A stretch of 64,000 bases of DNA, from positions 1-64,000 of the forward strand of contig SACH01000004.1 of assembly GCA_009928645.1 (NCBI GenBank), in the 5' to 3' direction. A program made the translations under genes and the position numbers. Shown piece after piece: positions 8,528 through 18,165 of this stretch; within the stretch, counting starts at the first letter, position 1; the number at the start of each line of letters is the position of its first letter. This stretch comes from Gammaproteobacteria bacterium. Its GTDB lineage: Bacteria > Pseudomonadota > Gammaproteobacteria > Chromatiales > Chromatiaceae. The notes below the pieces were generated by a model. That model was not told the DNA's origin. It saw nothing but the letters and a program-made list of their open reading frames with translations, and did not search any database.

Positions 8528-10789
8528 ATGTCGGAAGAACTGAGAAAGAGCGCCCTGGACTATCACCGTTATCCCCGGCCGGGCAAGCTGGCGATCCAGG
8601 CCACCAAGCCCCTGGCCAATCAGCGCGACCTGGCCCTGGCCTATTCCCCCGGCGTGGCGGCGGCCTGCGAGGAGATCGCCGCCGATCCCCTCGCCGCCGC
8701 CCACTACACCGCCCGTGGCAACCTGGTGGCGGTGATCAGCAACGGCACCGCCGTCCTGGGCCTGGGGGCCATCGGCGCCCTGGCCTCCAAGCCGGTGATG
8801 GAGGGCAAGGCGGTCCTCTTCAAGCAGTTCGCCGATATCGATGTCTTCGATATCGAGATCGACGAACGGGACCCGGAGCAGCTCATCGAGACCATCGCCC
8901 GGCTGGAGCCCTCCTTCGGCGGGATCAACCTGGAGGACATCAAGGCCCCCGACTGCTTCATCGTCGAGAAGGCCCTCAAGGCGCGGATGAAGATCCCGGT
9001 CTTCCACGACGACCAGCACGGCACCGCCATCGTCGTCGCCGCCGCCATCCGCAATGGCCTGATGCTGTTGGGCAAGGAGATTGAGGAGGCGCGTCTGGTC
9101 ACCGCCGGGGCCGGGGCCGCCGCCCTGGCCTGCCTGGACCTGCTGGTGTCCCTGGGCATGCGGCGGGAGCACATCCTGGTCACCGATATCGCCGGCGTGG
9201 TCTACGCGGGGCGCACGGCGGTCATGGACCCCTACAAGGCGCGCTATGCGGTGGATACCCCCCTGCGTACCCTGGAGGAGGCCCTGACCGATGCCGATAT
9301 CTTTCTCGGCCTCTCCGCTGGCGGTATCCTCAAAGCCCCCTGGTTGACGCGGATGGCGGAGAATCCCCTGATCTTCGCCCTCGCCAACCCCAACCCGGAG
9401 ATCGCGCCGGAGGAGGCCCAGGCCGCCCGGCCGGACGCGGTCATCGCCACCGGGCGCACCGACTACCCCAACCAGGTCAACAACGTCCTCTGCTTCCCCT
9501 TCCTGTTCCGTGGCGCCCTGGATTGTGGCGCGACCGAGATCAACGAGGACATGAAGCGCGCCTGCGTCGAGGCCATCGCCGCCCTGGCCCGCGCCCGGCC
9601 CTCGGACATCGTCCGCCAGGCCTATGGCGGCAAGGACCTGCGCTTCGGCCCGGAGTACCTGATCCCCAAGCCCTTCGACCCCCGTCTCATGGAAGTGGTC
9701 GCCCCGGCGGTGGCCGCCGCCGCCATGGCCTCCGGCGTCGCCTCCCGGCCGATCGAGGACCTGGAGGCCTACCGCCAGGGCATGCAGCACCGGGTCATCC
9801 GTACCGGCATGACCATGAAGCGCATCTTCGACCTGGCGCGCAAGGAGACCCGGCGGGTGGTCTTCGCCGAGGGTGAGGAGGAGATGGTCCTGCAGACCGC
9901 CCAGCAGGCGGTAGAGGAGGGCATCGCCCGGCCCATCCTCATCGGTCGGCGCGCCGTCATCGAGCGGCGTCTCGCCAGCCTGGGCCTGAACCTGCGCCTG
10001 GACGAGGACTGCCGGGTGGTGGACCCCCAGGACAACCCCGACCGGGAGGCCCACTACGCCGCCTTCTATCAGCGCGCCAAGCGCCGGGGCTTCACCCCCG
10101 CCGAGGCCCGGGTCCACATCCGCGGGTCCGCCACCGCCCTGGCCGCCGTGCTGCTGCGCACCGGCGAGGCGGACGCCATGATCAGCGGTACCATCGGCCG
10201 CTACCGTAGCCATTTGGAGCAGATCGAGCTGATCGTCGGTCGGGCCCGGGGGGTGGAGCACATGGTCGCCATGACCGCCGTCGTCCTCCCCACCGGCCCG
10301 GTGTTCATCGCCGATACCGATGTCCAGCCCGATCCGGATACCGAGGCCCTGGTGGAGATCACCGCCCTCTGCGCCGACGAGGTGCGACGCTTCGGCATCG
10401 AGCCCAAGGTCGCCCTGCTGTCCCATTCCAACTTCGGCAGTCACCAGGACCCCTCGGCGCGCAAGATGCATCATGCCCTGTGCCGCATTCAGCGCGCCTA
10501 CCCGGACCTGGAGGTGGAGGGGGAGATGCGCGCCGACCTGGCCCTGTCCGCCACCATGCGTCAGGAGCGTTTCCCGGACTCCCAACTGGAGGGCCGGGCC
10601 AACCTGTTGATCATGCCCAATCAGGATGCCGCCAATATCGCCTTCAACCTGCTCAAGGTGATGGGCGACGGCACGGCCATCGGCCCCATCCTGCTGGGCG
10701 CCGCCAAGTCCGCCCACGTCGTCACCCCCGGGATCACGGTGCGGGGCCTGCTCAACATGACCGCCCTGGCGGCGGTCCAGGCGCGGTAG
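8528..10789 (+). CDS. maeB: NADP-dependent malic enzyme with C-terminal phosphotransacetylase-like domain
   Basis: ALDYHRYPRPGKLAIQATKPLANQRDLALAYSPGVA, FHDDQHGTAIVVAAA, C-terminal PTA-like ...LLSHSNFGSHQDPSARKMHHAL. Confidence 0.95.
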   Translation: MSEELRKSALDYHRYPRPGKLAIQATKPLANQRDLALAYSPGVAAACEEIAADPLAAAHYTARGNLVAVISNGTAVLGLGAIGALASKPVMEGKAVLFKQFADIDVFDIEIDERDPEQLIETIARLEPSFGGINLEDIKAPDCFIVEKALKARMKIPVFHDDQHGTAIVVAAAIRNGLMLLGKEIEEARLVTAGAGAAALACLDLLVSLGMRREHILVTDIAGVVYAGRTAVMDPYKARYAVDTPLRTLEEALTDADIFLGLSAGGILKAPWLTRMAENPLIFALANPNPEIAPEEAQAARPDAVIATGRTDYPNQVNNVLCFPFLFRGALDCGATEINEDMKRACVEAIAALARARPSDIVRQAYGGKDLRFGPEYLIPKPFDPRLMEVVAPAVAAAAMASGVASRPIEDLEAYRQGMQHRVIRTGMTMKRIFDLARKETRRVVFAEGEEEMVLQTAQQAVEEGIARPILIGRRAVIERRLASLGLNLRLDEDCRVVDPQDNPDREAHYAAFYQRAKRRGFTPAEARVHIRGSATALAAVLLRTGEADAMISGTIGRYRSHLEQIELIVGRARGVEHMVAMTAVVLPTGPVFIADTDVQPDPDTEALVEITALCADEVRRFGIEPKVALLSHSNFGSHQDPSARKMHHALCRIQRAYPDLEVEGEMRADLALSATMRQERFPDSQLEGRANLLIMPNQDAANIAFNLLKVMGDGTAIGPILLGAAKSAHVVTPGITVRGLLNMTALAAVQAR

Positions 10790-10865
10790 GCGCCGGCTCG
10801 CGGTGTAAAAGTCTTGACGCCAGCCCTTCTGGGCCTGAACGCGAAGGGTGGTGTGGCATCCGGGG

Positions 10866-10991
10866 GGGTGTCGACCGCAGGGAGGCGGTCGTCATGCCCC
10901 CAGGGTTTAGTCTCGGTGCCACCCCCCGCCAGACGCCCCCCGGGTGTCTGAGCATCCGACCCGGTAAAACCGCAGATGGATTGACGGTGGG
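10866..10991. repeat. Degenerate relative of the 20.9-kb REP-like element
   Basis: Shares TGTCGACCGCAGGGANGCGGTCGTCA (inner hairpin 10873-10890) and CCGCCAGACGC with the element at 20941. Confidence 0.65.
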
Positions 10992-11062
10992 TATATACTA
11001 GCCGGCATCCGCCCGGATCCAGGCTGTACTCGGCGGCTTCCACCGAACCTCGCGGAGGCCCC

Positions 11063-11263
11063 ATGCATCGCATCAGTTTGACCCGGCAGCGCCTGACGGC
11101 CTTGGCCTTCTTCGGGCTTCTGCTCTTCTTCTCGCCCCTGATCGGGGTCTTCGACCGGCCAGTCACCCTCCTGGGCGTGCCCCTGCTGCCGCTCTACCTC
11201 TTCAGCGCCTGGGCCCTGCTGATCGCCTTGAGCGCCTGGATCCTGGCCGCGGGCCGGAAATGA
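11063..11263 (+). CDS. Small two-TM membrane protein preceding the symporter-like sensor kinase
   Basis: 66 aa, hydrophobic: LTALAFFGLLLFFSPLIGVF...LLPLYLFSAWALLIALSAWILAAGRK; upstream and co-directional with 11307. Confidence 0.7.
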   Translation: MHRISLTRQRLTALAFFGLLLFFSPLIGVFDRPVTLLGVPLLPLYLFSAWALLIALSAWILAAGRK

Positions 11264-11306
11264 TCCGCGGCCTGGCCCGGCCGGCGCGGTGCCGGGGCGG
11301 TGATCC

Positions 11307-14057
11307 ATGACGCTGAGCGGGCCCCTGATCGCCGGCGTCTCCTTCGCCTATCTGGGGCTGCTGTTCGCCCTGGCCTACTGGGCCGACCGACGGGCGGACC
11401 AGGGCCGGTCGGTGATCGACCGACCCACGGTCTATGCCCTGTCCCTGGCCGTCTACTGTACCGCCTGGACCTTCTACGGCAGCGTCGGGCGGGCGGCGAC
11501 CGGGGGGCTGGGCTTCCTCACCATCTACCTGGGACCGACCTTGATCGTGCTGCTCTGGGGGGGGCTGCTGGTGAAGATGGTCCGGGTGTGCAAGGTCGAG
11601 CGCATCACCTCCCTCGCCGATTTCATCGCCACACGCTATGGCAAGAGCCACCTCCTCGGCAGCCTGGTGACGGTGATCGCCGTCATCGGCGTGGTGCCCT
11701 ACATCGCCCTGCAGCTCAAGGCGATCTCCCGCAGCTTCACCATCCTCCAGGAATACCCCGCCATCGTCATGCCGGACCCGGCGGCGACCCAGCCGATCTG
11801 GCACGACACGGCCTTCGTGGTCGCCCTGCTGCTGGCCATCTTCACCATCCTCTTCGGCACCCGCCACATGGATGCCAGCGAACGCCACGAGGGCCTGGTG
11901 GCGGCCATCGCCTTCGAATCTCTGGTCAAACTGGCGGCCTTTCTGGCGGTGGGGATCTTCATCGTCTACCAGCTGTATGGCGGGGGAGAACTTGCTCAGG
12001 CGCGGCTGGACGCCGCCGCGGTACCGGCCGCTCAGGCCCTTTTCCAGCCGCGCCTGGGTGAGTTCGCGGACTGGATCGGCATCTCCTTTCTGGCGGCCCT
12101 GGCGGTCATGTTTCTCCCCCGTCAGTTCCAGGTGGCAGTGGTCGAGAACAGCCACGAGCGGCATATCCAGCGCGCCATCTGGCTCTTCCCCCTCTACCTG
12201 CTGCTCATCAATCTCTTCGTCCTGCCCATCGCCCTGGCGGGGGTCCTGACCTTCGGCGCCGGGGGCGTGGACGCGGATACCTTCGTCCTGACGCTGCCCA
12301 TGGCCCTGGGCCAGCCCTGGCTGGCGCTGATCGTCTTCATCGGCGGCCTGTCGGCGGCGACGGGCATGGTCATCGTCGAGACCATCGCCCTGGCCACCAT
12401 GGTCAGCAACGACCTGGTGCTGCCGGCCCTGCTGCGGCGCTGGCAAGGGACCCTGCCCCCGGAGGCGGACATGGGCCGCCTGCTGCTGTTCATCCGCCGT
12501 GGGGCGATTCTCGCCATCCTCATGCTGGGCTATCTCTACTACCACCTGGCCGGGGATGCCTATGCCCTGGTGAGCATCGGGCTCATCAGCTTCACCGCCG
12601 TGGCCCAGTTCGCCCCGCCCATCCTGGCGGGCCTCTACTGGCGGGGTGGCACCCGGGAGGGGGCCCTGGCCGGTCTGGCGGCGGGCTTCGCCATCTGGCT
12701 CTACACCCTGCTGATCCCCTCCTTCGCCAAGTCCGGCTGGTTGCCCCTGGACTTCATCGAACAGGGGCCCTTCGGCATCGGGCTCCTCAAGCCCCAGGCC
12801 CTCCTGGGCCTGACGGGGCTCGACGAGATCACCCACGCCCTGGTGTGGAGCCTGACCGCCAATGTGGGCGCCTTCCTGCTGGTCTCCAGTTGGCGGCTGC
12901 CCAAGGCGGAGGAACTGGCCCAGGCCAGTGCCTTCGTCGGTGCCCTCCGGCCCCAGCGCCAGGCCCATCAGACCCTGTGGCGGGGCCGGGCCGAGGTGGC
13001 CGAGCTGGTCGCCCTGGCGGAGCGCTTCCTGGGCAAGCCCCGGGCAGTGGCGGATTTCGCCCGCTTCGCCCGTTCCCGGGGGCTGGCCCGGGCGGAGGAG
13101 CTGCCGGCGGACGCCTCCACGGTCTATTTTGCCGAGACGCTGCTGTCCGGGGCCATCGGTGGTGCCTCGGCGCGGGCCCTGGTCGCCTCCGTCACCAAGG
13201 AGGAAGTGCTGGGCTTAGAGGAGGTCATGGACATCCTCGACGAGGCCTCCCAGATCCGCGCCTACAGCCACGAACTGGAGCGCAAGTCCACCGAGCTGGA
13301 GGCGGCGACGGCGGAATTGCGCGCCGCCAATCTGCGCCTGCGGGAGCTGGACCGGCTCAAGGACGACTTCATGTCCTCGGTCACCCACGAGTTGCGCACC
13401 CCCCTGGCCTCCATCCGCGCCTTCGCCGAGATCCTCCACGACGACCCGGAGCTGGACCTGGCGGAGCGCCAGCGGTTCCTCGGCATCCTGGTGAGCGAGA
13501 CCGAACGTCTGTCGCGCCTGGTCAACCAGGTGCTGGACCTGGCCAAGATCGAGTCCGGTCACGTGGACTGGCAGGCCGACGAACTGGATCTGGCGGAGGT
13601 GATCGAACAGGCGGCCATCAGCGTCGGCCAGCTCCTGGAGGAGGGGGGCCAGCGGCTGGAGCTGGACCTGGAGCAGGGGGGCGGCGCCCGGGTGCGGGCG
13701 GATCGCGATCGCCTCATGCAGGTCATGGTGAACCTGCTGTCCAATGCCGCCAAATTCTCCCCCCAAGGGACCGGCCATATCCGGGTGGTGATGGCGGCGG
13801 TCGCGGCGGGGTGGCGGGTGAGCGTCAGCGATAACGGTCCCGGTATCCCGGTGGCGGAGCTGGACTGGGTCTTCGAGAAATTCCACCAGTCCAACGCCGG
13901 CGGCAAGAAGCCCCTGGGTACCGGCCTGGGCCTGCCCATCTGCAAGGAGATCATCGCCCATTTCGACGGTCGCATCTGGGCCGAGGCCCCCGCCAGCGGG
14001 GGGGCTTGCATCCTGTTCGAGCTGCCCGCGCTCCCCCGGGCCGCCCCGGTGACCTGA
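11307..14057 (+). CDS. Hybrid Na+/solute symporter-type sensor histidine kinase (CbrA-like)
   Basis: N-terminal multi-TM SSSF domain (YALSLAVYCTAWTFYGSVGRAATGGLGFLTIYLGP); C-terminal HisKA/HATPase (FMSSVTHELRTPLASIRAFAEIL, NLLSNAAKFSP, GTGLGLPICKEI). Confidence 0.95.
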   Translation: MTLSGPLIAGVSFAYLGLLFALAYWADRRADQGRSVIDRPTVYALSLAVYCTAWTFYGSVGRAATGGLGFLTIYLGPTLIVLLWGGLLVKMVRVCKVERITSLADFIATRYGKSHLLGSLVTVIAVIGVVPYIALQLKAISRSFTILQEYPAIVMPDPAATQPIWHDTAFVVALLLAIFTILFGTRHMDASERHEGLVAAIAFESLVKLAAFLAVGIFIVYQLYGGGELAQARLDAAAVPAAQALFQPRLGEFADWIGISFLAALAVMFLPRQFQVAVVENSHERHIQRAIWLFPLYLLLINLFVLPIALAGVLTFGAGGVDADTFVLTLPMALGQPWLALIVFIGGLSAATGMVIVETIALATMVSNDLVLPALLRRWQGTLPPEADMGRLLLFIRRGAILAILMLGYLYYHLAGDAYALVSIGLISFTAVAQFAPPILAGLYWRGGTREGALAGLAAGFAIWLYTLLIPSFAKSGWLPLDFIEQGPFGIGLLKPQALLGLTGLDEITHALVWSLTANVGAFLLVSSWRLPKAEELAQASAFVGALRPQRQAHQTLWRGRAEVAELVALAERFLGKPRAVADFARFARSRGLARAEELPADASTVYFAETLLSGAIGGASARALVASVTKEEVLGLEEVMDILDEASQIRAYSHELERKSTELEAATAELRAANLRLRELDRLKDDFMSSVTHELRTPLASIRAFAEILHDDPELDLAERQRFLGILVSETERLSRLVNQVLDLAKIESGHVDWQADELDLAEVIEQAAISVGQLLEEGGQRLELDLEQGGGARVRADRDRLMQVMVNLLSNAAKFSPQGTGHIRVVMAAVAAGWRVSVSDNGPGIPVAELDWVFEKFHQSNAGGKKPLGTGLGLPICKEIIAHFDGRIWAEAPASGGACILFELPALPRAAPVT

Positions 14058-14187
14058 ACTGCCTGACCGGGGATCCGCCCAATACCCGTAAGCCTAATCA
14101 GACCCTTGACCCGTCCCAGATACCTACGCAACGCCTGATCAGACCCTTAACCCCTACCCGGACCCCGCCTGGAGGTGAATCGTCCCC

Positions 14188-14562
14188 ATGAGCAAGCAAG
14201 TTCTGATCGTCGATGACGAGCCCCACATCGTCATCTCCCTAGAATTCCTCATGAAACGTGAGGGCTACAGAGTGGCCGTGGCCCGCGACGGCGAGGAGGG
14301 TCTCGCCGCCATTCGGCAAGGGCGCCCGGATCTGGTCATCCTCGACGTCATGATGCCGAAACTGAACGGCTTCGAGGTCCTGGAGGCGGTGCGCGCCGAC
14401 CCCGCCCTGGCCGGGGTGCGCATCCTCATGTTGACCGCCAAGGGCCGGGCGGCGGAGCACGGCAAGGGGCTGGCCCTCGGCGCGGATGCCTACATGCCCA
14501 AGCCCTTTTCCACCCGGGAACTGGTGGACAAGGCCAAGAACCTGCTGGCGGAGGCAGCCTAA
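14188..14562 (+). CDS. Single-domain (CheY-like) response regulator
   Basis: VLIVDDEPHIVISLEFLMKREGY...DLVILDVMMPKLNGFEVLE...MLTAKGR...AYMPKPFSTRELV. Confidence 0.95.
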   Translation: MSKQVLIVDDEPHIVISLEFLMKREGYRVAVARDGEEGLAAIRQGRPDLVILDVMMPKLNGFEVLEAVRADPALAGVRILMLTAKGRAAEHGKGLALGADAYMPKPFSTRELVDKAKNLLAEAA

Positions 14563-14567
14563 ACGCC

Positions 14568-16046
14568 ATGAGCGAAGCCAACCCTGCCGCCATGACCGCT
14601 GCCGAGGGGCTGGACCTGAGTCGCGAGGGCGGCGATCAGCTCCCTCTCCGGACCCTGGCCAGTCGCTCCCCGCTGGTGATGCCCCCCACGGCGACCCTGC
14701 GCGAGGTCCTCTTCGCCGTCAGCCAGGGACGCGAGGATGCCGTGGTGGTGGCCGATACCGCCAGTGGCCTGCCGCTGGGCCTGGTCACCCTCCGTCAGCT
14801 GCTGCACCTGCTTACCTTCGCCGATACCGATCTGGATGCCCCGGTGGCCGCCTACATGATCGGCGCCCCCCTCACCCTGGTGGCGGATGCCCCCGCCCAT
14901 CGCGCCAAGGTCCTCCTCGCCAAGCAGGGGGTTGGCCATGTCCTGCTGGTGGAGCCGGACGGGCGTTTCGCCGGGCTCATCCACCAGGCCGACATCCTGG
15001 GGCTGCGCGCCGGGGGGGCGGAGGAACTGATCGGCGCCATCGCCGCCGCCCGGGACCATCAGGCCATGGCCGCCGTCGCCAGCAAGGTTCGGCGGCGCGG
15101 TGCCGAACTGTTCCGCGCCGGCATGGGGGTGGAGGCCCTTTGCCAGTGGCTGTCGGGCCTCAACGACCTCATCGCCATGCGCGTCATCGAACTCATCGAG
15201 GACGAATTTGACCTGCCCGCGGTGCCCTGGTGCTGGCTCCTCTTCGGCTCCGAGGGTCGTCTGGAGCAGACCTTCACCACGGATCAGGACAATGGCCTGC
15301 TCTTCGAACCGGGCAAGCCCGAGGACACCGAGAACCTGCGGGCCGCCTTTCTGCCGTTCGCCCAGGCCGTCAACGATGCCCTGCATTTCTGTGGCTTCGA
15401 ACGCTGCCGTGGCAACATCATGGCCGGCAATCCCCAGTGGTGCCTGAGCACGGCGGAGTGGCGGGAGTGCTTCGCGGGCTGGCTGAAGGTGCCGGAACCC
15501 GAGGCCCTGCTGCACGGCACCATCTTTTTCGACTTCCGGCCCCTTTATGGCCGTTACGAACTGGTGGATCAACTGCGGGCCTGGCTGCTGGCCAGGGCCC
15601 CGGAACACCCCCTGTTCCTGCGCGCCCTGGCCCAGCAGGCCCTGGACGTGGCGCCGCCCCTGGGCTTCGCCGGTCGGTTCGTCTACGACCGTAACCGGGA
15701 TTTTCCCCACACCATCGACCTCAAGATCCGCGGGGCGCGGCTCTTCGTCGATGTCGCCCGCATCGAGGGCCTGGCCAAGGGCATCTGGGCGACCAATACC
15801 GCGGAACGGCTCCGCGCCACGGGCACCGGCCCTGGTCGCTCGGCTGGGGACATTGCCGCCGAGGTCGAGGCCTTCCATCTGGTGCAACGCTTCCGCCTCC
15901 ACCAGCAACTGACGACGACGGACCTGGATGGGGCCAACCGCGTGGACCCCTCCCAACTGAACGAGCTGAACCGGCTGATGCTCAAGGAGGCCCTCAAGCA
16001 AGCGCGGAAAATGCAGTTGCGGCTGCAGCAGGGTTTCGGCTTGTAG
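14568..16046 (+). CDS. CBS-domain / DUF294 nucleotidyltransferase-like protein
   Basis: CBS segments plus WCWLLFGSEGRLEQTFTTDQDNGLLFE (NTase) and C-terminal substrate-binding-like domain. Confidence 0.9.
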   Translation: MSEANPAAMTAAEGLDLSREGGDQLPLRTLASRSPLVMPPTATLREVLFAVSQGREDAVVVADTASGLPLGLVTLRQLLHLLTFADTDLDAPVAAYMIGAPLTLVADAPAHRAKVLLAKQGVGHVLLVEPDGRFAGLIHQADILGLRAGGAEELIGAIAAARDHQAMAAVASKVRRRGAELFRAGMGVEALCQWLSGLNDLIAMRVIELIEDEFDLPAVPWCWLLFGSEGRLEQTFTTDQDNGLLFEPGKPEDTENLRAAFLPFAQAVNDALHFCGFERCRGNIMAGNPQWCLSTAEWRECFAGWLKVPEPEALLHGTIFFDFRPLYGRYELVDQLRAWLLARAPEHPLFLRALAQQALDVAPPLGFAGRFVYDRNRDFPHTIDLKIRGARLFVDVARIEGLAKGIWATNTAERLRATGTGPGRSAGDIAAEVEAFHLVQRFRLHQQLTTTDLDGANRVDPSQLNELNRLMLKEALKQARKMQLRLQQGFGL

Positions 16047-16411
16047 GGGTGGTCGCGCCTAGCCCCGGGCTAACCTGGCCTCTAGTGCCGACCTTTAGCT
16101 TTCGTAATCAATGAGTACAATGAGTTAGCTCGTCACTTGCGCCGAATAGTCGAAACCGGGGTAAGCCCAGGCGCAACCCCTCGGCGAGCAGGCGCTTCCC
16201 AGCCCCACCCCGCCCTGTCTCCGCTCCCCTGCGGAGGGAGGGTGAGGCGGAGGCTAGGCGTGGGGAGGGCGCGTAGGGGATGGCAAATGCCCCCAGCATC
16301 GGCGGATGCGGGGGCGGTGAGCCTGGTTCCCCGGCGCGTCACCACTCGGGAACGGCAAGAGCGCGAGCGCCCTACCATCGGCGCGGGCTTACGCAAGGGG
16401 GGCGAGGTTCC

Positions 16412-17425
16412 TCAGCCCCCGGTCAGATTCATCCGCCGCCCGATCACCGCGGGCACGCCGATCTGGAAGTGATGACTGGCGGGTTTCATGCGCATGGCGT
16501 CGATGATGGCGGCGCGGAGGCGCTCGTCCTCGCCGGGATGGCGGCGGAGGAGGGCGCGCAGGTCGAGGGCGTCCTCCTGGCCCAGGCACAGCAGCAACTG
16601 GCCTTCGGCGGTGACCCGGACCCGGTTGCAGTCGGCGCAGAAGTTGTGGCTATGGGGGGAGATGAAGCCGACCCGGGTGGGGCTGCCGGGGATACGGTAG
16701 TAACGGGCCGGGCCGCCGGTGGACTCGGTGGTGGGGATGAGCGGGATGTGGGGGCTGATGAGGGCGCGGATGCGCTCGCTGGAATAGAAATCCCTGGCGC
16801 GGCGGTCGACCTCGCCCACGGGCATCTCCTCGATGAAGCTGAGGTTGATGCCCTTGCCTAGGGCGAAGCGCACCAGATCGAGGATCTCGTCGCCATTGCG
16901 CTCGCCGAGGATGAGGGTGTTGAGCTTGATGCGCTCGAAGCCCGCGGCCAAGGCGGCGTCGATGCCGGCCAGGACCTGGTCCAGGTCCCCGTGGCGGGTC
17001 AGCTCGCTGAAGCGCTCCGGGCGCAGGCTGTCCAGGCTAATGTTGATGCGCCGCACCCCGGCGGCGTGCAGGTCAGCGGCCCGTGCGGCGAGCTGGGAGC
17101 CGTTGGTGGTTAGCACCATTTCCTCCAGGCCCGGGAGGGCGTGGATGGCGTGCAGCAGTTCGATCAGATCCGGACGCACTAGGGGCTCTCCACCGGTGAG
17201 CCGCACCTTGCGCACGCCCAGGCTGACAAAGACCCGTGCCACCGCCAAGAGCTCGGCGGTGTTCAGGGTCTGGTCGCGCCGGGCGAAGCGCTGGTCCGGG
17301 TCCATGCAATAGACGCAGCGAAAGTCGCAGCGGTCCGTCACCGACAGGCGCAGGTAGGTGACATGCCGGCCGTAGGGGTCGACTAGCAAGGGTGCGGGGG
17401 GCGCGAGGGCGGTGGCGTCAGGCAT
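16412..17425 (-). CDS. moaA: GTP 3',8-cyclase MoaA (radical SAM)
   Basis: YLRLSVTDRCDFRCVYCM, RLTGGEPLVRPDL, C-terminal FCADCNRVRVTAEGQLLLCLGQ. Confidence 0.97.
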   Translation of the reverse strand: MPDATALAPPAPLLVDPYGRHVTYLRLSVTDRCDFRCVYCMDPDQRFARRDQTLNTAELLAVARVFVSLGVRKVRLTGGEPLVRPDLIELLHAIHALPGLEEMVLTTNGSQLAARAADLHAAGVRRINISLDSLRPERFSELTRHGDLDQVLAGIDAALAAGFERIKLNTLILGERNGDEILDLVRFALGKGINLSFIEEMPVGEVDRRARDFYSSERIRALISPHIPLIPTTESTGGPARYYRIPGSPTRVGFISPHSHNFCADCNRVRVTAEGQLLLCLGQEDALDLRALLRRHPGEDERLRAAIIDAMRMKPASHHFQIGVPAVIGRRMNLTGG

Positions 17426-17743
17426 GGGCGTGCCCCGGATTATGCTGCTTGTGGTTTACGGACATCAGCGATCGATTTTTGGCCATTGCGGAGCGGCTGG
17501 GGCGTGAGCTAAACGGGTCCCGGCCGGCTTGACAATTGCTTTCCCGCGGTCCACAGCACCCGCGGATGGCCCCGTTCCTCCCCAGGCCGAGCGATAACCG
17601 CGAGGCTGAGAGTCTATCCACGGCTATTTTGCCCCTTCAGCGTCGGGATGGCTATCGGCGGGCCTTTGCGCATCGGGAGGGCTATCGGCGGCCCCGGCAT
17701 CCCCTGATGACCCCAATTAGCGGCTGGCCAGCCTCTGCACAGC

Positions 17744-18085
17744 TCAGGCACCGAGCCGGCCCTCTTGCAACAACAGCAAGGCCTCGCGCATCTGCAGGAA
17801 GGCAATCAGGTATTCGAATAGGAGGCGCCACATCAATTCCATGAAGAAAAAGGCAGCCAGAAAAAGGAGCAGGAACAGCACCCGATCCCGCCGCCGGGTA
17901 TAGCGCCGGGCGAACTCGCCACCGGTCTGGATAGCCTGGTCGAGGTGGCCATAGCGCCGGCGCAACCAGACCAGCAGCCCCCAGGCGGCGAAGGGCACTC
18001 CCAGGGCGCCTAGATAGTAAAAGAAGGGCAGGGCATAGGGGGCCAGAAAGCGCCGGAAGGTCAGAATGTCGAGTAAGGTATCCAT
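17744..18085 (-). CDS. Small membrane protein (DUF4282-like), hypothetical
   Basis: MDTLLDILTFRRFLAPYALPFFYYLGALGVPFAAWGLLVWLRR...FLLLFLAAFFFMELMWRLLFEYLIAF. Confidence 0.75.
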   Translation of the reverse strand: MDTLLDILTFRRFLAPYALPFFYYLGALGVPFAAWGLLVWLRRRYGHLDQAIQTGGEFARRYTRRRDRVLFLLLFLAAFFFMELMWRLLFEYLIAFLQMREALLLLQEGRLGA

Positions 18086-18165
18086 CTTCAGGGTGAGCGT
18101 ATTATCAATATTCGCTAATATAGCCCGCACCCCGGCCCGGGGTTTGCCATCATCGGGAGCAGGCT

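Noticed and set aside
8513-10717. 734-aa minus-strand ORF opposite maeB
   Set aside because: High-GC shadow ORF; its His/Gly/Gln/Asp-rich translation has no recognisable domain, while the plus strand is unambiguous maeB.
11202-12968. 588-aa minus-strand ORF opposite the symporter kinase
   Set aside because: Compositional shadow (GDEGQ-rich); no domain signal.
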